64,000 bases of DNA from NCBI GenBank assembly GCA_958366945.1, contig CATXCY010000006.1, forward strand, positions 17,884 through 81,883, written 5' to 3'. Every line of letters begins with the position of its first letter. The stretch's first letter is position 1. Under the pieces are notes generated by a model. That model saw nothing but the letters and a program-made list of their open reading frames with translations, ran no database searches and was not told the DNA's origin. The position numbers and the translations under genes were made by a program. The DNA is from Bruticola sp004554425 (GTDB taxonomy: Bacteria; Vulcanimicrobiota; Xenobia; Xenobiales; Xenobiaceae). Shown here one piece after another: positions 1 through 7,769 of the stretch.

Positions 1-1758
1 GCAGGCTTCCTCGTGCGTCATGCCATATTCAATATCTTCAAAGTCGCATTTGCGCTGTGCAGCCTCACGTTCTTTAGTGTTGATGCGACCACGCGCAGGA
101 CATACAGAAAGATGCGGCGCAGGGATTTCCACATCTGTGCGGATTTCATGATGGAAGCCGAGTTGTTCATCGATATTAGCTGCTGCAACTTTACCTGCCG
201 CAATAGCACGGATGGCAGTAGCGGGGCCTGTAACACAGTCACCGCCAGCAAAGACGTTCTCCATATTGTCGATCTGACTGGAGCTTTCAGTCATAAATGT
301 TCCCCTTCGAATTGGGATACCGGTTTGCTCAAAGCCAGCGATTTCTACGCCTTGTCCAATGGCAACAACGATAATATCGGCAGGGATGCGCTCTTCAGAC
401 AGATCTGCTTTCTCTGGACGTGGGCGGCCTGCTTTGTCGGCAAGACCGATAATTTGCGGCTGCACCCAGAGAGCGGTTGCTTCGCCCGCTTCGTTTGCTT
501 CAATGCGCACCGGTGCACAGAGTTCGCGGATTTCCGCGCCCTCAGCAATCGCGCCCTGTACCTCGTCGGGAAGAGCGGTCATATCCGTAATTCTTCGGCG
601 ATAGACGCAAGTCACGCTGTCAGCACCAAGGCGCACAGAACTTCTGGTGACATCCATGGCCACATTGCCGCCGCCAATAACTACGACATGCTTGCCGGTA
701 AAGTCAGGCATTACATCGTCGCCGATAGCGCGCAGCATCTCAACGGCGGACATAACATTTTTGCTGTCTTCTCCCGGAATGCCGGTCTTTTTGTCCGTAT
801 GAGCACCGATGGCAACGTAAAGGCAGTCGTAATCTTTATGTAATTGCTCGAAGGAAATGTCTTTTCCGACAGTCACATTAGTATGTACTTCGACGCCGGA
901 AGACAAAATAGAGTCGATTTCCGCATTAAGTTTTTCCCGCGGAAAACGGTAAGCCGGAATACCATAGCGCAGCATTCCGCCAAGTTGTTTTCTCTCTTCA
1001 AAGATCGTGACGCTATGTCCCATAAGGCGCAGATAATATGCACAGGACAGACCGCTGGGGCCACCGCCGATAATAGCTACGCGTTTGCCGGTATCTTCTG
1101 CACAGGGAGGATTTGGCACATCGCCTGCGTGATCGACTGCGTAACGTTTTAGTCCGCGAATATTGATAGGTGCATCGACCATATTGCGGCGGCAGCGCGC
1201 TTCACACGGATGCTCACAAATGTAGGCGCAGGAAGTGGGCATGGGATTATCCTTGCGGATAAGGCGCACAGCGTCTGCATACCGTCCTTCACGCACAAGA
1301 GCAACATAACCGGGTACGTCTACACCGGCCGGACACAGCGATACGCAGGGAACCGGGTTCTGCAGCGAAGCAAGGCAGCGGTGGTGCTGCACATGATTCA
1401 CGTAATCATCATAGAAGCCCTCGAAGCCGCTCAGAACCAATTGTGCCGCATCGCGTCCAATGGCGCAATCAGCAGAGGCGACAATCGCCCGCGCCGTTTT
1501 CTCAATGGTTTCGATGGTTTGCATTGTGCCGGTACCGTCGAGAACTTCTCCCATCAGTGTGACAAGTTGGCCAAGTCCAATACGACAAGGCACACATTTG
1601 CCGCATGACTGTGCGTGGCAGAGTTGCAAAAATGTCAACGACATATCGATGGGACATAGTCCCGGAGGACTGGACGCGATTCTGCGCTCCATATCCTTGT
1701 ACAGGCGATCTACAACCGTCTGCGCCTTGCTTGCAGTTTTAATATCTAATCTGCTCAA
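1..1758 (-). CDS. FAD/NAD(P) iron-sulfur oxidoreductase, GltD-like with NuoF-type cluster domain (partial)
   Basis: The reading frame is open from a TTG start at 1758 to the left edge, so 586 codons are present and the C-terminus is missing. The TTG lies 10 bases after AAGGAG. Residues 51-58 read SCGKCVPC, the 4Fe-4S motif of the NuoF C-terminal domain. Next comes the cysteine-rich N-terminal domain of glutamate synthase small subunits (PCVSLCPAGVDVPGY, then CAYICEHPCEARCRR). An FAD-binding GGGPSG lies near residue 230, an NAD(P)-binding GGGNVAMD near 361, and the C-terminal FAD motif NVFAGGDCVTGPATAIRA near 511. The family moves electrons between NAD(P)H and ferredoxin-like or hydrogenase/formate dehydrogenase partners. 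Which partner applies here cannot be told. It is not a standard GltD because of the N-terminal NuoF-like domain. Codons are GC-richer than in the rest of the window. Confidence 0.9.
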   Translation of the reverse strand, partial: MSRLDIKTASKAQTVVDRLYKDMERRIASSPPGLCPIDMSLTFLQLCHAQSCGKCVPCRIGLGQLVTLMGEVLDGTGTMQTIETIEKTARAIVASADCAIGRDAAQLVLSGFEGFYDDYVNHVQHHRCLASLQNPVPCVSLCPAGVDVPGYVALVREGRYADAVRLIRKDNPMPTSCAYICEHPCEARCRRNMVDAPINIRGLKRYAVDHAGDVPNPPCAEDTGKRVAIIGGGPSGLSCAYYLRLMGHSVTIFEERKQLGGMLRYGIPAYRFPREKLNAEIDSILSSGVEVHTNVTVGKDISFEQLHKDYDCLYVAIGAHTDKKTGIPGEDSKNVMSAVEMLRAIGDDVMPDFTGKHVVVIGGGNVAMDVTRSSVRLGADSVTCVYRRRITDMTALPDEVQGAIAEGAEIRELCAPVRIEANEAGEATALWVQPQIIGLADKAGRPRPEKADLSEERIPADIIVVAIGQGVEIAGFEQTGIPIRRGTFMTESSSQIDNMENVFAGGDCVTGPATAIRAIAAGKVAAANIDEQLGFHHEIRTDVEIPAPHLSVCPARGRINTKEREAAQRKCDFEDIEYGMTHEEAC

Positions 1759-1824
1759 GGGGCTCTCACTCCTTCTGATCTCTGAATTCCTAATCCCCTC
1801 CCAGTGGTTCAGACATGTTGTTGA

Positions 1825-2662
1825 TATTCCTGCTTCAAATACGTCTCTATAACTAAAGCCAGGGGCTTTACGTCACTTGCGGTAAGCGTAGCAGAAAATA
1901 TTAAAGAAATATTCTTAAATCCTAATTCAAGCCTTTTTGAAGAGCCGGAAAATTTGCTTAAACAAGAAATGCGCGAGCCCGCTCTATACAATGCTATTAT
2001 TTTAGCTATTGCTAATGGCGCTTCTAAACTTTCGGAAATAGCTACTAAAGTCGGCGAAACAACCGCCACTTGTCCGGTCTATTTGCGTAATCTTGTTTTG
2101 CTCAGTTTGGCAAAAAAAAGAGACTCCTTATGGAGAGACAGCCTATGGAGAGACAGCCACTCGCAAGACTATTTATGCTCTTGAAGATAATATGTTTCGC
2201 TTTTAGTATCGTTTTGTGCTTAACAATAAATCCTTAATCGCTAGAGGAGCTGCCGATTTAGTCTTTAGGCGTATTGAGCCATATTCTTCTGAATATATGG
2301 GGCCAGTTTTTGAACAAATTTGTCAGCAATACCTCTGGCATTTGCTTTTGCAAGGTCGGCTTTCAATTGAATTTACAGAACTAGGCTGCTGGTGGGGCAA
2401 CGATCCTGTCGCTAAAAAACAAGCAGAAATAGATATTATGGGCGTGCAAGAGAAAAGCAAAGCTCTGTTTGCTGAGTGCAAGTGGATAAATGATAAAGTC
2501 GATCAGGAAGTATTGGAAATTTTAGTTGAGCGTAGCCATTTATTTAGTTATGCGCAAACGCAACTATTTGTATTTAGTAAAAGCGGCTTTACTCAAAAAT
2601 GCGTCGATTTAGCCAAACAATTAGGCAATGTGTCGTTAGTTACTTTTGTTAGTTACTTTTGA
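1825..2662 (+). pseudogene. Decayed DUF234/archaeal-type AAA ATPase, C-terminal remnant
   Basis: Translating in two frames gives the C-terminal half of the DUF234 ATPase family: EEPENLLKQEMREPALYNAI, a winged-helix-like segment, then RIEPYSSEYMGPVFEQICQQ and a nuclease-like tail (KKQAEIDIMG, FAECKW). The N-terminal P-loop part is absent, since the frame is closed by TGA just upstream of about 1825. Three lesions are visible. An eight-A run at 2112-2119 shifts the frame (seven A would keep LAKKETPYGET). A 15-base unit is tandemly duplicated at 2129-2143 and 2144-2158. A TAG at 2204-2206 sits where the family normally has Trp (RF-W-YRF). The piece from 2216 can still be read to the stop at 2660-2662 but is unlikely to be functional. 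These ATPases are common accessory genes of unclear role. Confidence 0.85.
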
Positions 2663-2746
2663 CGATATAGCTAAGGAGTTTGTGAAATAGAATTGTTTTT
2701 GCCTAAACGCAAGGGTTTTAAGTAAAAATAAGAGAAAAAATCTCAT

Positions 2747-2763
2747 ATATTACTATGTAATAT
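2747..2763. promoter_or_regulatory. 7-3-7 palindrome upstream of the ATPase/RloB pair
   Basis: ATATTAC-TAT-GTAATAT is a perfect inverted repeat ending 29 bases before the ATG at 2793. Its position suits an operator or an RNA hairpin in the leader. No clear promoter hexamers were identified nearby, so the role is inferred from position only. Confidence 0.3.
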
Positions 2764-2792
2764 GTAAAAATTGCTTTTTTAGGTAGTTAGAT

Positions 2793-4016
2793 ATGTTATG
2801 CCAGTTTACCGTAAAAAATTTTAAAAGTATACGTGATGAAGTCACTTTAGATATGCAAGCGTCTTCTATTTCTGAACATACAGACAAAATTATTAAATTA
2901 GGTGGGAAGGACAATCTTTTGCCTGTAGCTGTCATTTACGGCCCTAATGGTGGTGGCAAATCTAACGTTTTGAAAGCTTTACATGCTTTAATTGCGAGAG
3001 TTGAGCTACCAATATTGGCTATAGGGCTTGGCAAAAAGGTTAATGGCGGCTATCATATTGGGCCTTTTGCTTTCAGTAAAGAAACTGTGCAAAGTCCTAC
3101 CGAGTTTGAATTGTTTTTTAGGACTAAGTTGGCAGAATATCGTTATCAGTTGGATGTTAAAGGAAATTATATCCAGCATGAACGCTTAGATCGCATGAAG
3201 TTGGAAACCAAACGTCGCTCATTTTTATTTGAAAGAGATGAAAATAAGATAGTATTGAAAGGCGATTTAGCTAAATTAAAAGTTAGCACCGATTTGTCTT
3301 CGGAAATGCCTTTATTAAGTTATTTGGGTATTACTTTTGGCAATAACGAAATAATTAAAGACGTTATCAATTGGTTTTTATTGAAGACGAGCATTTTCGA
3401 TTATGGAAATCCGTCTCACGAGCAAACGGCCTTTGTACCTTCAACTGAAGAGGAAAAGGGCAAAATTATAAAGTTAATAGAAGGTATGGGGCTTGATATA
3501 ATCGATTTCAGAATGGAGACTGAAGGCAATAAAGTAATAGACGTTTTTACAAAACATGTTATTGATAATTGTGAATTTGAGCTCAATTTAAAAGATGAAT
3601 CAAGCGGCACCATAAAAATTTTTGGTATATCTCTACTTATTATAGATAGTTTAAATAACGGTAAAACGCTAATTATTGATGAATTAGATGCTAAGCTTCA
3701 TCCGCTTTTATTGCGTTATGTTATAGAGTTATTTACCAATATGGACATAAATAAATATGGCGCTCAGCTTATTTTTACTTCCCACGATCTCTCAACGATG
3801 AATGCGGAAGTATTTAGGCGTGATGAAATTTGGTTTGTAGCTAAAGGTGAAGAACAAAATTCCAAGCTTTATTCTTTAGTAGAATTTAAGACTGAAAAGG
3901 GAAAACGCGCACGTAAAGATGCTAGATATGATAAGCAATACTTAGAAAGCAAGTACGGTGCCGATCCATATCTTAACAAGATTAACCAATTGGGGGAAAT
4001 AGATTGTGGCTTTTAA
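2793..4016 (+). CDS. RloA/AbiLi-like ABC-type AAA ATPase
   Basis: This 407-residue protein has the layout of AAA_15/AAA_21 SMC-like ATPases. It starts FTVKNFKSIRDEVTLDM and has a Walker A YGPNGGGKSNV near residue 50. A signature-like segment SSGTIKIFGIS lies near 270, Walker B LIIDELDAKLHP near 293, and a switch histidine in IFTSHDLSTMNAEVF near 330. The middle is probably a regulatory or coiled segment. The stop overlaps the GTG start of the next gene by 11 bases, so the two are translationally coupled. ATPase plus RloB-like gene is the gene order of the AbiL abortive-infection system and of rloA-rloB, which were named for their linkage to restriction loci. Inferred role: phage sensing, with RloB as effector. 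The ATP-binding motifs look intact. Confidence 0.82.
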   Translation: MLCQFTVKNFKSIRDEVTLDMQASSISEHTDKIIKLGGKDNLLPVAVIYGPNGGGKSNVLKALHALIARVELPILAIGLGKKVNGGYHIGPFAFSKETVQSPTEFELFFRTKLAEYRYQLDVKGNYIQHERLDRMKLETKRRSFLFERDENKIVLKGDLAKLKVSTDLSSEMPLLSYLGITFGNNEIIKDVINWFLLKTSIFDYGNPSHEQTAFVPSTEEEKGKIIKLIEGMGLDIIDFRMETEGNKVIDVFTKHVIDNCEFELNLKDESSGTIKIFGISLLIIDSLNNGKTLIIDELDAKLHPLLLRYVIELFTNMDINKYGAQLIFTSHDLSTMNAEVFRRDEIWFVAKGEEQNSKLYSLVEFKTEKGKRARKDARYDKQYLESKYGADPYLNKINQLGEIDCGF

Positions 4017-4635
4017 AGATTCTTGGAAGAAGAAGCGTCGTCAAGGATGGATTAAGGAGAGGCGAGAGCACTACATCTTTTGCGAAGGGCTCTGCACAGA
4101 GCCTAACTATTTCGGCAGCTTTCGAAGTTTGATTTGTTCTGATCCAATTTATCGTGGGATGATTACGATTGAGATTTTTTCGTGTCAGAAAAGTACCGTA
4201 GGTATATTAGAAGAAGCTGTTAAGTACATCAAAGATAGAAAGATTATTGAAGCTGATATTTGGTGCGTTTATGATAAAGACGATTCCCCGGCGAAAGATT
4301 TCGATGAAGTAAATAGGAAAATCAACGAACTAAACAAACGAGGCGCAAAAACGAAATATCATGCAATTTGGAGCAATGAATGTTTTGAATTTTGGTTCTT
4401 GCTCCATTTCGCTAACTATAGATCTGATAGTGGAAGGAAGGCTTATTTTTCGTTTTTAAATGATAAATTAAAAAAGCTTGGTATAGGTGAATACCAGAAA
4501 AATTGCAAAGAAATTTTTGATATACTTTTGAGCAATGGCGATCCTAGGCGAGCTATATCTTATGCGAAAAATATTATAGAAGAGGCTGGAGCTAAAGCAC
4601 CCTCCAAAATAGTGCTTGGGACAAAAGTTTATTAA
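4006..4635 (+). CDS. RloB/AbiLii-like protein, probably truncated by an in-frame stop
   Basis: It starts at GTG inside the end of the ATPase gene. The 209 residues carry RloB-family marks: HYIFCEGLCTEPNYFGSF near residue 25 (Glu of a TOPRIM-like fold), IWCVYDKDD near 85 (acidic metal-binding cluster), and WSNECFEFWFLLHF near 125. RloB proteins are thought to be TOPRIM-like nuclease effectors working with the neighbouring ATPase. After TAA at 4633-4635 the same frame continues LVVTLADYLPEEYKKKFI to TAG at 4690-4692, and this reads like the normal RloB tail (TKVYELV...). One G-to-T change would turn GAA into TAA, so about 19 residues seem to be lost. The catalytic residues precede the stop, and whether the protein still works is unknown. 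Confidence 0.8.
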   Translation: MAFKDSWKKKRRQGWIKERREHYIFCEGLCTEPNYFGSFRSLICSDPIYRGMITIEIFSCQKSTVGILEEAVKYIKDRKIIEADIWCVYDKDDSPAKDFDEVNRKINELNKRGAKTKYHAIWSNECFEFWFLLHFANYRSDSGRKAYFSFLNDKLKKLGIGEYQKNCKEIFDILLSNGDPRRAISYAKNIIEEAGAKAPSKIVLGTKVY

Positions 4636-4816
4636 CTTGTCGTAACTTTAGCTGATTATTTACCAGAGGAATATAAGAAAAAGTTCATTTAGTAGTGCGC
4701 CTTGCGTTTTGTTTTATTTGAAAAATTTTGTCAAAAAGATATTTTTATTTCCTCTTTTTTAGTGTTTTAGTGGCGAAAGGAGCAATTAGTTCATTTTTAC
4801 TGGGGTGGAGGTTACC

Positions 4817-5785
4817 TTGGGCTATATTTACATTTTGACTAACAATGCTTTCAAAAGTGATATTGTAAAAATTGGTTATGCTGATAACGTTGAATCCAGA
4901 GTGAAAGAGTTAAATTATAGTTCATCTTTGCCACTACCGTTTCATATATATGCAACTTATGAAGTTCCAGTTCGGCTTTGTGACCAAAAAGTCCATACAA
5001 TTATAGATAAATTGAACCCATCTTTGCGATTACGTGAAAAGCAAGAAAATGGCAAAGAACATGTGCGCGAATTTTTTGAACTGTCTCCTGAAGATGCTTA
5101 TGGGATTCTGGAAGCCATGGCTGAAATTCACAATTGTCAGGATAAACTTAAAAAATATGAGCATAACAAACCAACTACCCTAAAAGAAACATGTGAGCCT
5201 TCAAATAGCGCTGAAGATAAGCCACGTAACGCTGCTGTAAATAAGCGTCTGCCTTTTAGGTTTTCTATGTGTAATATTAAAGTTGGCGATGAAATTGTTT
5301 TTACAAAAGATTCTCAAATAAGTTGTCATGTAGTTAGTGACAATTCTGTTGAATATAAAGGTAAAAAATACTCCTTATCTGGCTTAGCCCAGAAACTTAC
5401 TGGAAGTAAGTCATTGGCAGGCACTCATTATTTTACTTACAATGGCGAAATCATAGACGATTTACGTAAACGTGCAGAACAACAGAATGAATCAAATAAA
5501 AATACAATATTAAATAGTGACAGCAGACGTCGGCCCAATTTTTCCTTTGCACAATTTGATATAAAAATTGGTGAGTCACTTATTTTTACAAAAGATCCAA
5601 GTATCACTTGTATTGTTATTGACGATAAAAAGGTAAAGTATCAAGATCAAATTTATTCAATATCTGGCCTGGCTACAAAATTACTTGGCAAAACGCGAAG
5701 TGTTAACGGACTCCTATATTTTTCGCATAACGGTAAAGTGTTGCTAGACTTGTGGACAGAACACTGTGCTAAACAACAGACGTAA
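4817..5785 (+). CDS. GIY-YIG (T5orf172-type) protein with two copies of a C-terminal module
   Basis: The N-terminal domain begins GYIYILTNNAFKSDIVKIGY, a GIY-YIG nuclease of the T5orf172/Mug113 kind, and runs to about residue 110 (REFFELSPEDAYGIL). After a Lys-rich linker, two related modules follow, near residues 145-215 and 240-315. Both share the pattern F-x-IK(V/I)G-(D/E)-x-(L/I)-(V/I)FTKD, a V-x-Y core, Y-S-(L/I)-SGLA and YF-x-(Y/H)NG. They resemble the small RAMA/DUF4357-like modules seen in modification and nuclease proteins, but that assignment is tentative. The TTG at 4817 is preferred because GGAGG lies 5 bases upstream; a GTG at 4805 is possible but falls on top of that site. It is probably a defence or mobile-DNA nuclease. 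Its 3' end overlaps the toxin remnant on the other strand. Confidence 0.75.
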   Translation: MGYIYILTNNAFKSDIVKIGYADNVESRVKELNYSSSLPLPFHIYATYEVPVRLCDQKVHTIIDKLNPSLRLREKQENGKEHVREFFELSPEDAYGILEAMAEIHNCQDKLKKYEHNKPTTLKETCEPSNSAEDKPRNAAVNKRLPFRFSMCNIKVGDEIVFTKDSQISCHVVSDNSVEYKGKKYSLSGLAQKLTGSKSLAGTHYFTYNGEIIDDLRKRAEQQNESNKNTILNSDSRRRPNFSFAQFDIKIGESLIFTKDPSITCIVIDDKKVKYQDQIYSISGLATKLLGKTRSVNGLLYFSHNGKVLLDLWTEHCAKQQT

Positions 5786-5897
5786 TGTATAAAGTTTTTG
5801 GAATAAGAAGCTCAATTTGCAGTCCACGCTTGATTGCCAGCTTGTAATCCTTCTTAAATGTCGTGGTTGGCTTAACAGTTAGTTTTGTCTTTTTCAC
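5769..5897 (-). pseudogene. Truncated YafQ-type toxin remnant
   Basis: A GTG start overlaps the stop of the antitoxin gene (GTGA), the usual coupling in dinJ-yafQ. The product begins VKKTKLTVKPTTTFKKDYKL AIKRG, the N-terminus of YafQ/RelE-superfamily toxins. After about 31 residues it leaves the family and stops at 5769-5771 (42 residues against about 90 for YafQ). The catalytic C-terminal histidine-containing part is missing. The break lies inside the 3' end of the convergent GIY-YIG gene, which suggests that insertion of that segment removed the toxin. Confidence 0.8.
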
Positions 5898-6172
5898 TTT
5901 TTCAGATCAGCAAAAAGCTCGTCAAGGTCGTTATAACCCTTTACAGACGGGTCTTTTGCAATCCTTTCCGCTTCCAACATGGCGGCAATTGTCTCTTTGT
6001 TGGGCTGATCAATGGAAATTTTAAACGGAATTCCGCCCTCACGGATCGACTGACGCACGAAAATATTGAAAGCTGTGGTGAGATTCATGCCAAGTTCCGA
6101 GAACAAAGCGTCGGCTTGTGCTTTCAGATCGCTGTCTATTCGGATGCTGATACTTGTTGTAGTTCCAGTCAT
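5894..6172 (-). CDS. dinJ: RelB/DinJ-family antitoxin
   Basis: The 92-residue protein has the ribbon-helix-helix N-terminus typical of DinJ (TTSISIRIDSDLKAQADALF, then LGMNLTTAFNIFVRQSIREG) and an acidic toxin-binding tail (NDLDELFADLKK). It has a good ribosome site, AAAGGAG, 8 bases before the ATG. DinJ binds its own promoter and neutralises the ribonuclease YafQ. Here the partner gene downstream is only a stump, so the antitoxin is an orphan. It may persist as an autoregulator or as protection against a toxin encoded elsewhere. The family assignment is secure; present-day function is inference. Confidence 0.88.
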   Translation of the reverse strand: MTGTTTSISIRIDSDLKAQADALFSELGMNLTTAFNIFVRQSIREGGIPFKISIDQPNKETIAAMLEAERIAKDPSVKGYNDLDELFADLKK

Positions 6173-6191
6173 AAAATCATCTCCTTTCTAC

Positions 6192-6207
6192 TGACACTGT
6201 CATTATA
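6192..6207 (-). promoter_or_regulatory. dinJ promoter -10 with adjacent operator palindrome
   Basis: On the minus strand TATAAT occupies 6207-6202. Immediately downstream is the palindrome TGACA-G-TGTCA (6192-6202), which sits over the expected transcription start. DinJ/RelB antitoxins bind short palindromes at this place, so it is a plausible autoregulatory operator. No strong -35 is seen. Confidence 0.5.
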
Positions 6208-6287
6208 TGCTATTTGCACGATAAATATATTACAACGCACGAAAAAAAGATCTATTTCGGCTGTTTAACCTATAATTTTAGGCACTT

Positions 6288-6329
6288 GACCATTTATGGG
6301 ACAGGATATAAGCGCAGCGGCAATAATAT
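6288..6329 (+). repeat. Imperfect direct repeat, copy A (upstream of the Ltp gene)
   Basis: This starts GACCATTTATGGGACAGG and matches 7770-7811 at about 32 of 42 positions by eye. The two copies bracket the Ltp-like lipoprotein gene and lie 1482 bases apart. Confidence 0.5.
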
Positions 6330-6395
6330 TTCTTTGATATGTTAACATAAATTGCTGACATATTTACGTAATTCTGTTAAGTCGAGGATAAATGA

Positions 6396-7607
6396 TTGTT
6401 GAATATGAAACTAAAATATTGCGTATTAAAGCTTAGTAATATCGTTTTAAGTATTATTATTTTATCTAACATTGTTGGATGTACTTGTGTTAATAGCGAT
6501 GATATAAATAAAGTACAATCCAATGCGTATAATGGAGAAATTCCTCCAAAAGACTCAGTGCCTGTTCAATATTTAAATGCGCTGGCAAAAGCTGAAGTGT
6601 ACTCTCAGCATATGTATATGAGCAAACAAAAAATTTACGACACACTGACAAGTGAATATGGTGATAAATTTACAAATGAACAAGCTCAGTATGCTGTTGA
6701 CAACCTGAAGGCTGATTATAAACAAAATGCATTGAAAAAAGCAGAATTTTATTCTTCAAACATGCATATGAGTAAACAGAACATATATGACATGTTGATT
6801 AGCGAACACGGAGAAAAATTTACAGAAGAACAAGCTCAATATGCTATTGATAACTATATTAATGAAAATTCAGCTGGAAATGCGCCTCAGCAGATAATGA
6901 AACCAGATCAAACGACAAAGAAAAAGCAAGTTCCTGCAGAGTACTTAAATGCACTGAAAAAAGCAGAATTCTATTCTTCTCACATGTACATGAGTAAACG
7001 TAATATATATGACATGTTAACCAGTGAGTATGGAGAAAAGTTTACAAATGAGCAAGCTCAGTATGCCATTGATAATTTAAAAGCTGATTACAAACAGAAT
7101 GCACTAAGAAAAGCAAAATTTTATTCTTCAAATATGCATATGAGTAAGCAGAATATATATGACATGCTAATTAGCGAGTACGGCGAAAAATTTACAGCAG
7201 AACAAGCTCAATATGCTATTGATAACTATATTAACGAAAATTCAGCAAATAGTGTAGCTCAGCAGAAAGTGACGTTAGAACAAAATAAGAAGAAAAAACA
7301 AGTAACTACTGAGTGCGTGAATGCACTGAAAAAAGCAGAATTTTATTCTTCACACATGTACATGAGTAAACGTGGTATTTATGATATGTTGATTAGTGAA
7401 TATGGTGACAAATTTACAAATGAACAAGCTCAATATGCTGTTGATAATTTGAAGGCTGATTATAAACAAAATGCATTAAAAAAAGCAAAGTTCTACTCTT
7501 CGAACATGCACATGAGTAGGCAAAACATTTATGATATGCTTATCAGTGAATATGGTGACAAATTTACAAATGAGCAAGCTCAGTATGCTATTGATAATTT
7601 GAAATAA
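6396..7607 (+). CDS. Ltp-family surface lipoprotein with six repeats (superinfection-exclusion type)
   Basis: The 403-residue protein starts at TTG 6396, with GAGGA 7 bases upstream; an ATG at 6405 is the alternative. A hydrophobic signal ends in the lipobox IVGC (Cys29). Six repeats of about 46 residues follow, arranged as three pairs. Each has the pattern AL-x-KA-x-(F/Y)YS-x-x-M-x-MS(K/R)-x-x-IYD-x-L-x-SE(Y/H)G-x-KFT-x-EQAQYA(I/V)DN. This is the host-cell surface-exposed lipoprotein (Ltp) domain. In the streptococcal prophage TP-J34 an Ltp protein blocks DNA injection by related phages. The pairs are separated by Lys/Gln-rich linkers (TTKKKQVPAEYLNALK). Its place in a defence island fits that role, which is nevertheless inferred from family membership. 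Confidence 0.85.
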   Translation: MLNMKLKYCVLKLSNIVLSIIILSNIVGCTCVNSDDINKVQSNAYNGEIPPKDSVPVQYLNALAKAEVYSQHMYMSKQKIYDTLTSEYGDKFTNEQAQYAVDNLKADYKQNALKKAEFYSSNMHMSKQNIYDMLISEHGEKFTEEQAQYAIDNYINENSAGNAPQQIMKPDQTTKKKQVPAEYLNALKKAEFYSSHMYMSKRNIYDMLTSEYGEKFTNEQAQYAIDNLKADYKQNALRKAKFYSSNMHMSKQNIYDMLISEYGEKFTAEQAQYAIDNYINENSANSVAQQKVTLEQNKKKKQVTTECVNALKKAEFYSSHMYMSKRGIYDMLISEYGDKFTNEQAQYAVDNLKADYKQNALKKAKFYSSNMHMSRQNIYDMLISEYGDKFTNEQAQYAIDNLK

Positions 7608-7686
7608 TGGGTGAGCTTGTCGGTACCGATGTGCTTTTATATGAAAATAGGACTTGACTGTTTTTATTGATCAAATGAATAAGTTC

Positions 7687-7737
7687 TGTAAGAAGTAGTT
7701 GTTTAATTTTAACAACTACTTCTTACAGTATTTTAGT
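7687..7737 (+). terminator. Strong hairpin terminator after the Ltp gene
   Basis: CTGTAAGAAGTAGTTGTT (7687-7704) pairs perfectly with AACAACTACTTCTTACAG (7712-7729) around a 7-base loop, and TATTTTAG follows. An 18-bp perfect stem 80 bases after the stop of the lipoprotein gene is well suited to end that transcript. It is longer than most intrinsic terminators. Confidence 0.6.
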
Positions 7738-7769
7738 GATGCAAGTTTAATTGGCAATTTTTAGTACGT

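Noticed and set aside
13..1852. Several long plus-strand frames over the first 1.8 kb
   Set aside because: They mirror the minus-strand oxidoreductase, whose frame is open through 586 codons and carries clear FAD, NAD(P) and iron-sulfur motifs. The plus-strand products have no recognisable family.
1825..4692. In-frame stops in the DUF234 and RloB genes as signs of stop-codon reassignment
   Set aside because: All housekeeping genes in the window end normally at TAA, TAG and TGA, and the two stops in question differ (TAG, TAA). Ordinary nonsense mutations in accessory genes explain them better.
5885..6268. A 127-codon plus-strand frame
   Set aside because: It is antisense to the DinJ antitoxin gene, which has an excellent ribosome site and a clear family match.
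6580..7600. Regular repeats that could suggest a CRISPR array
   Set aside because: The repeats are in-frame protein repeats of about 46 codons with diverged third positions. They are not short identical repeats with unique spacers.
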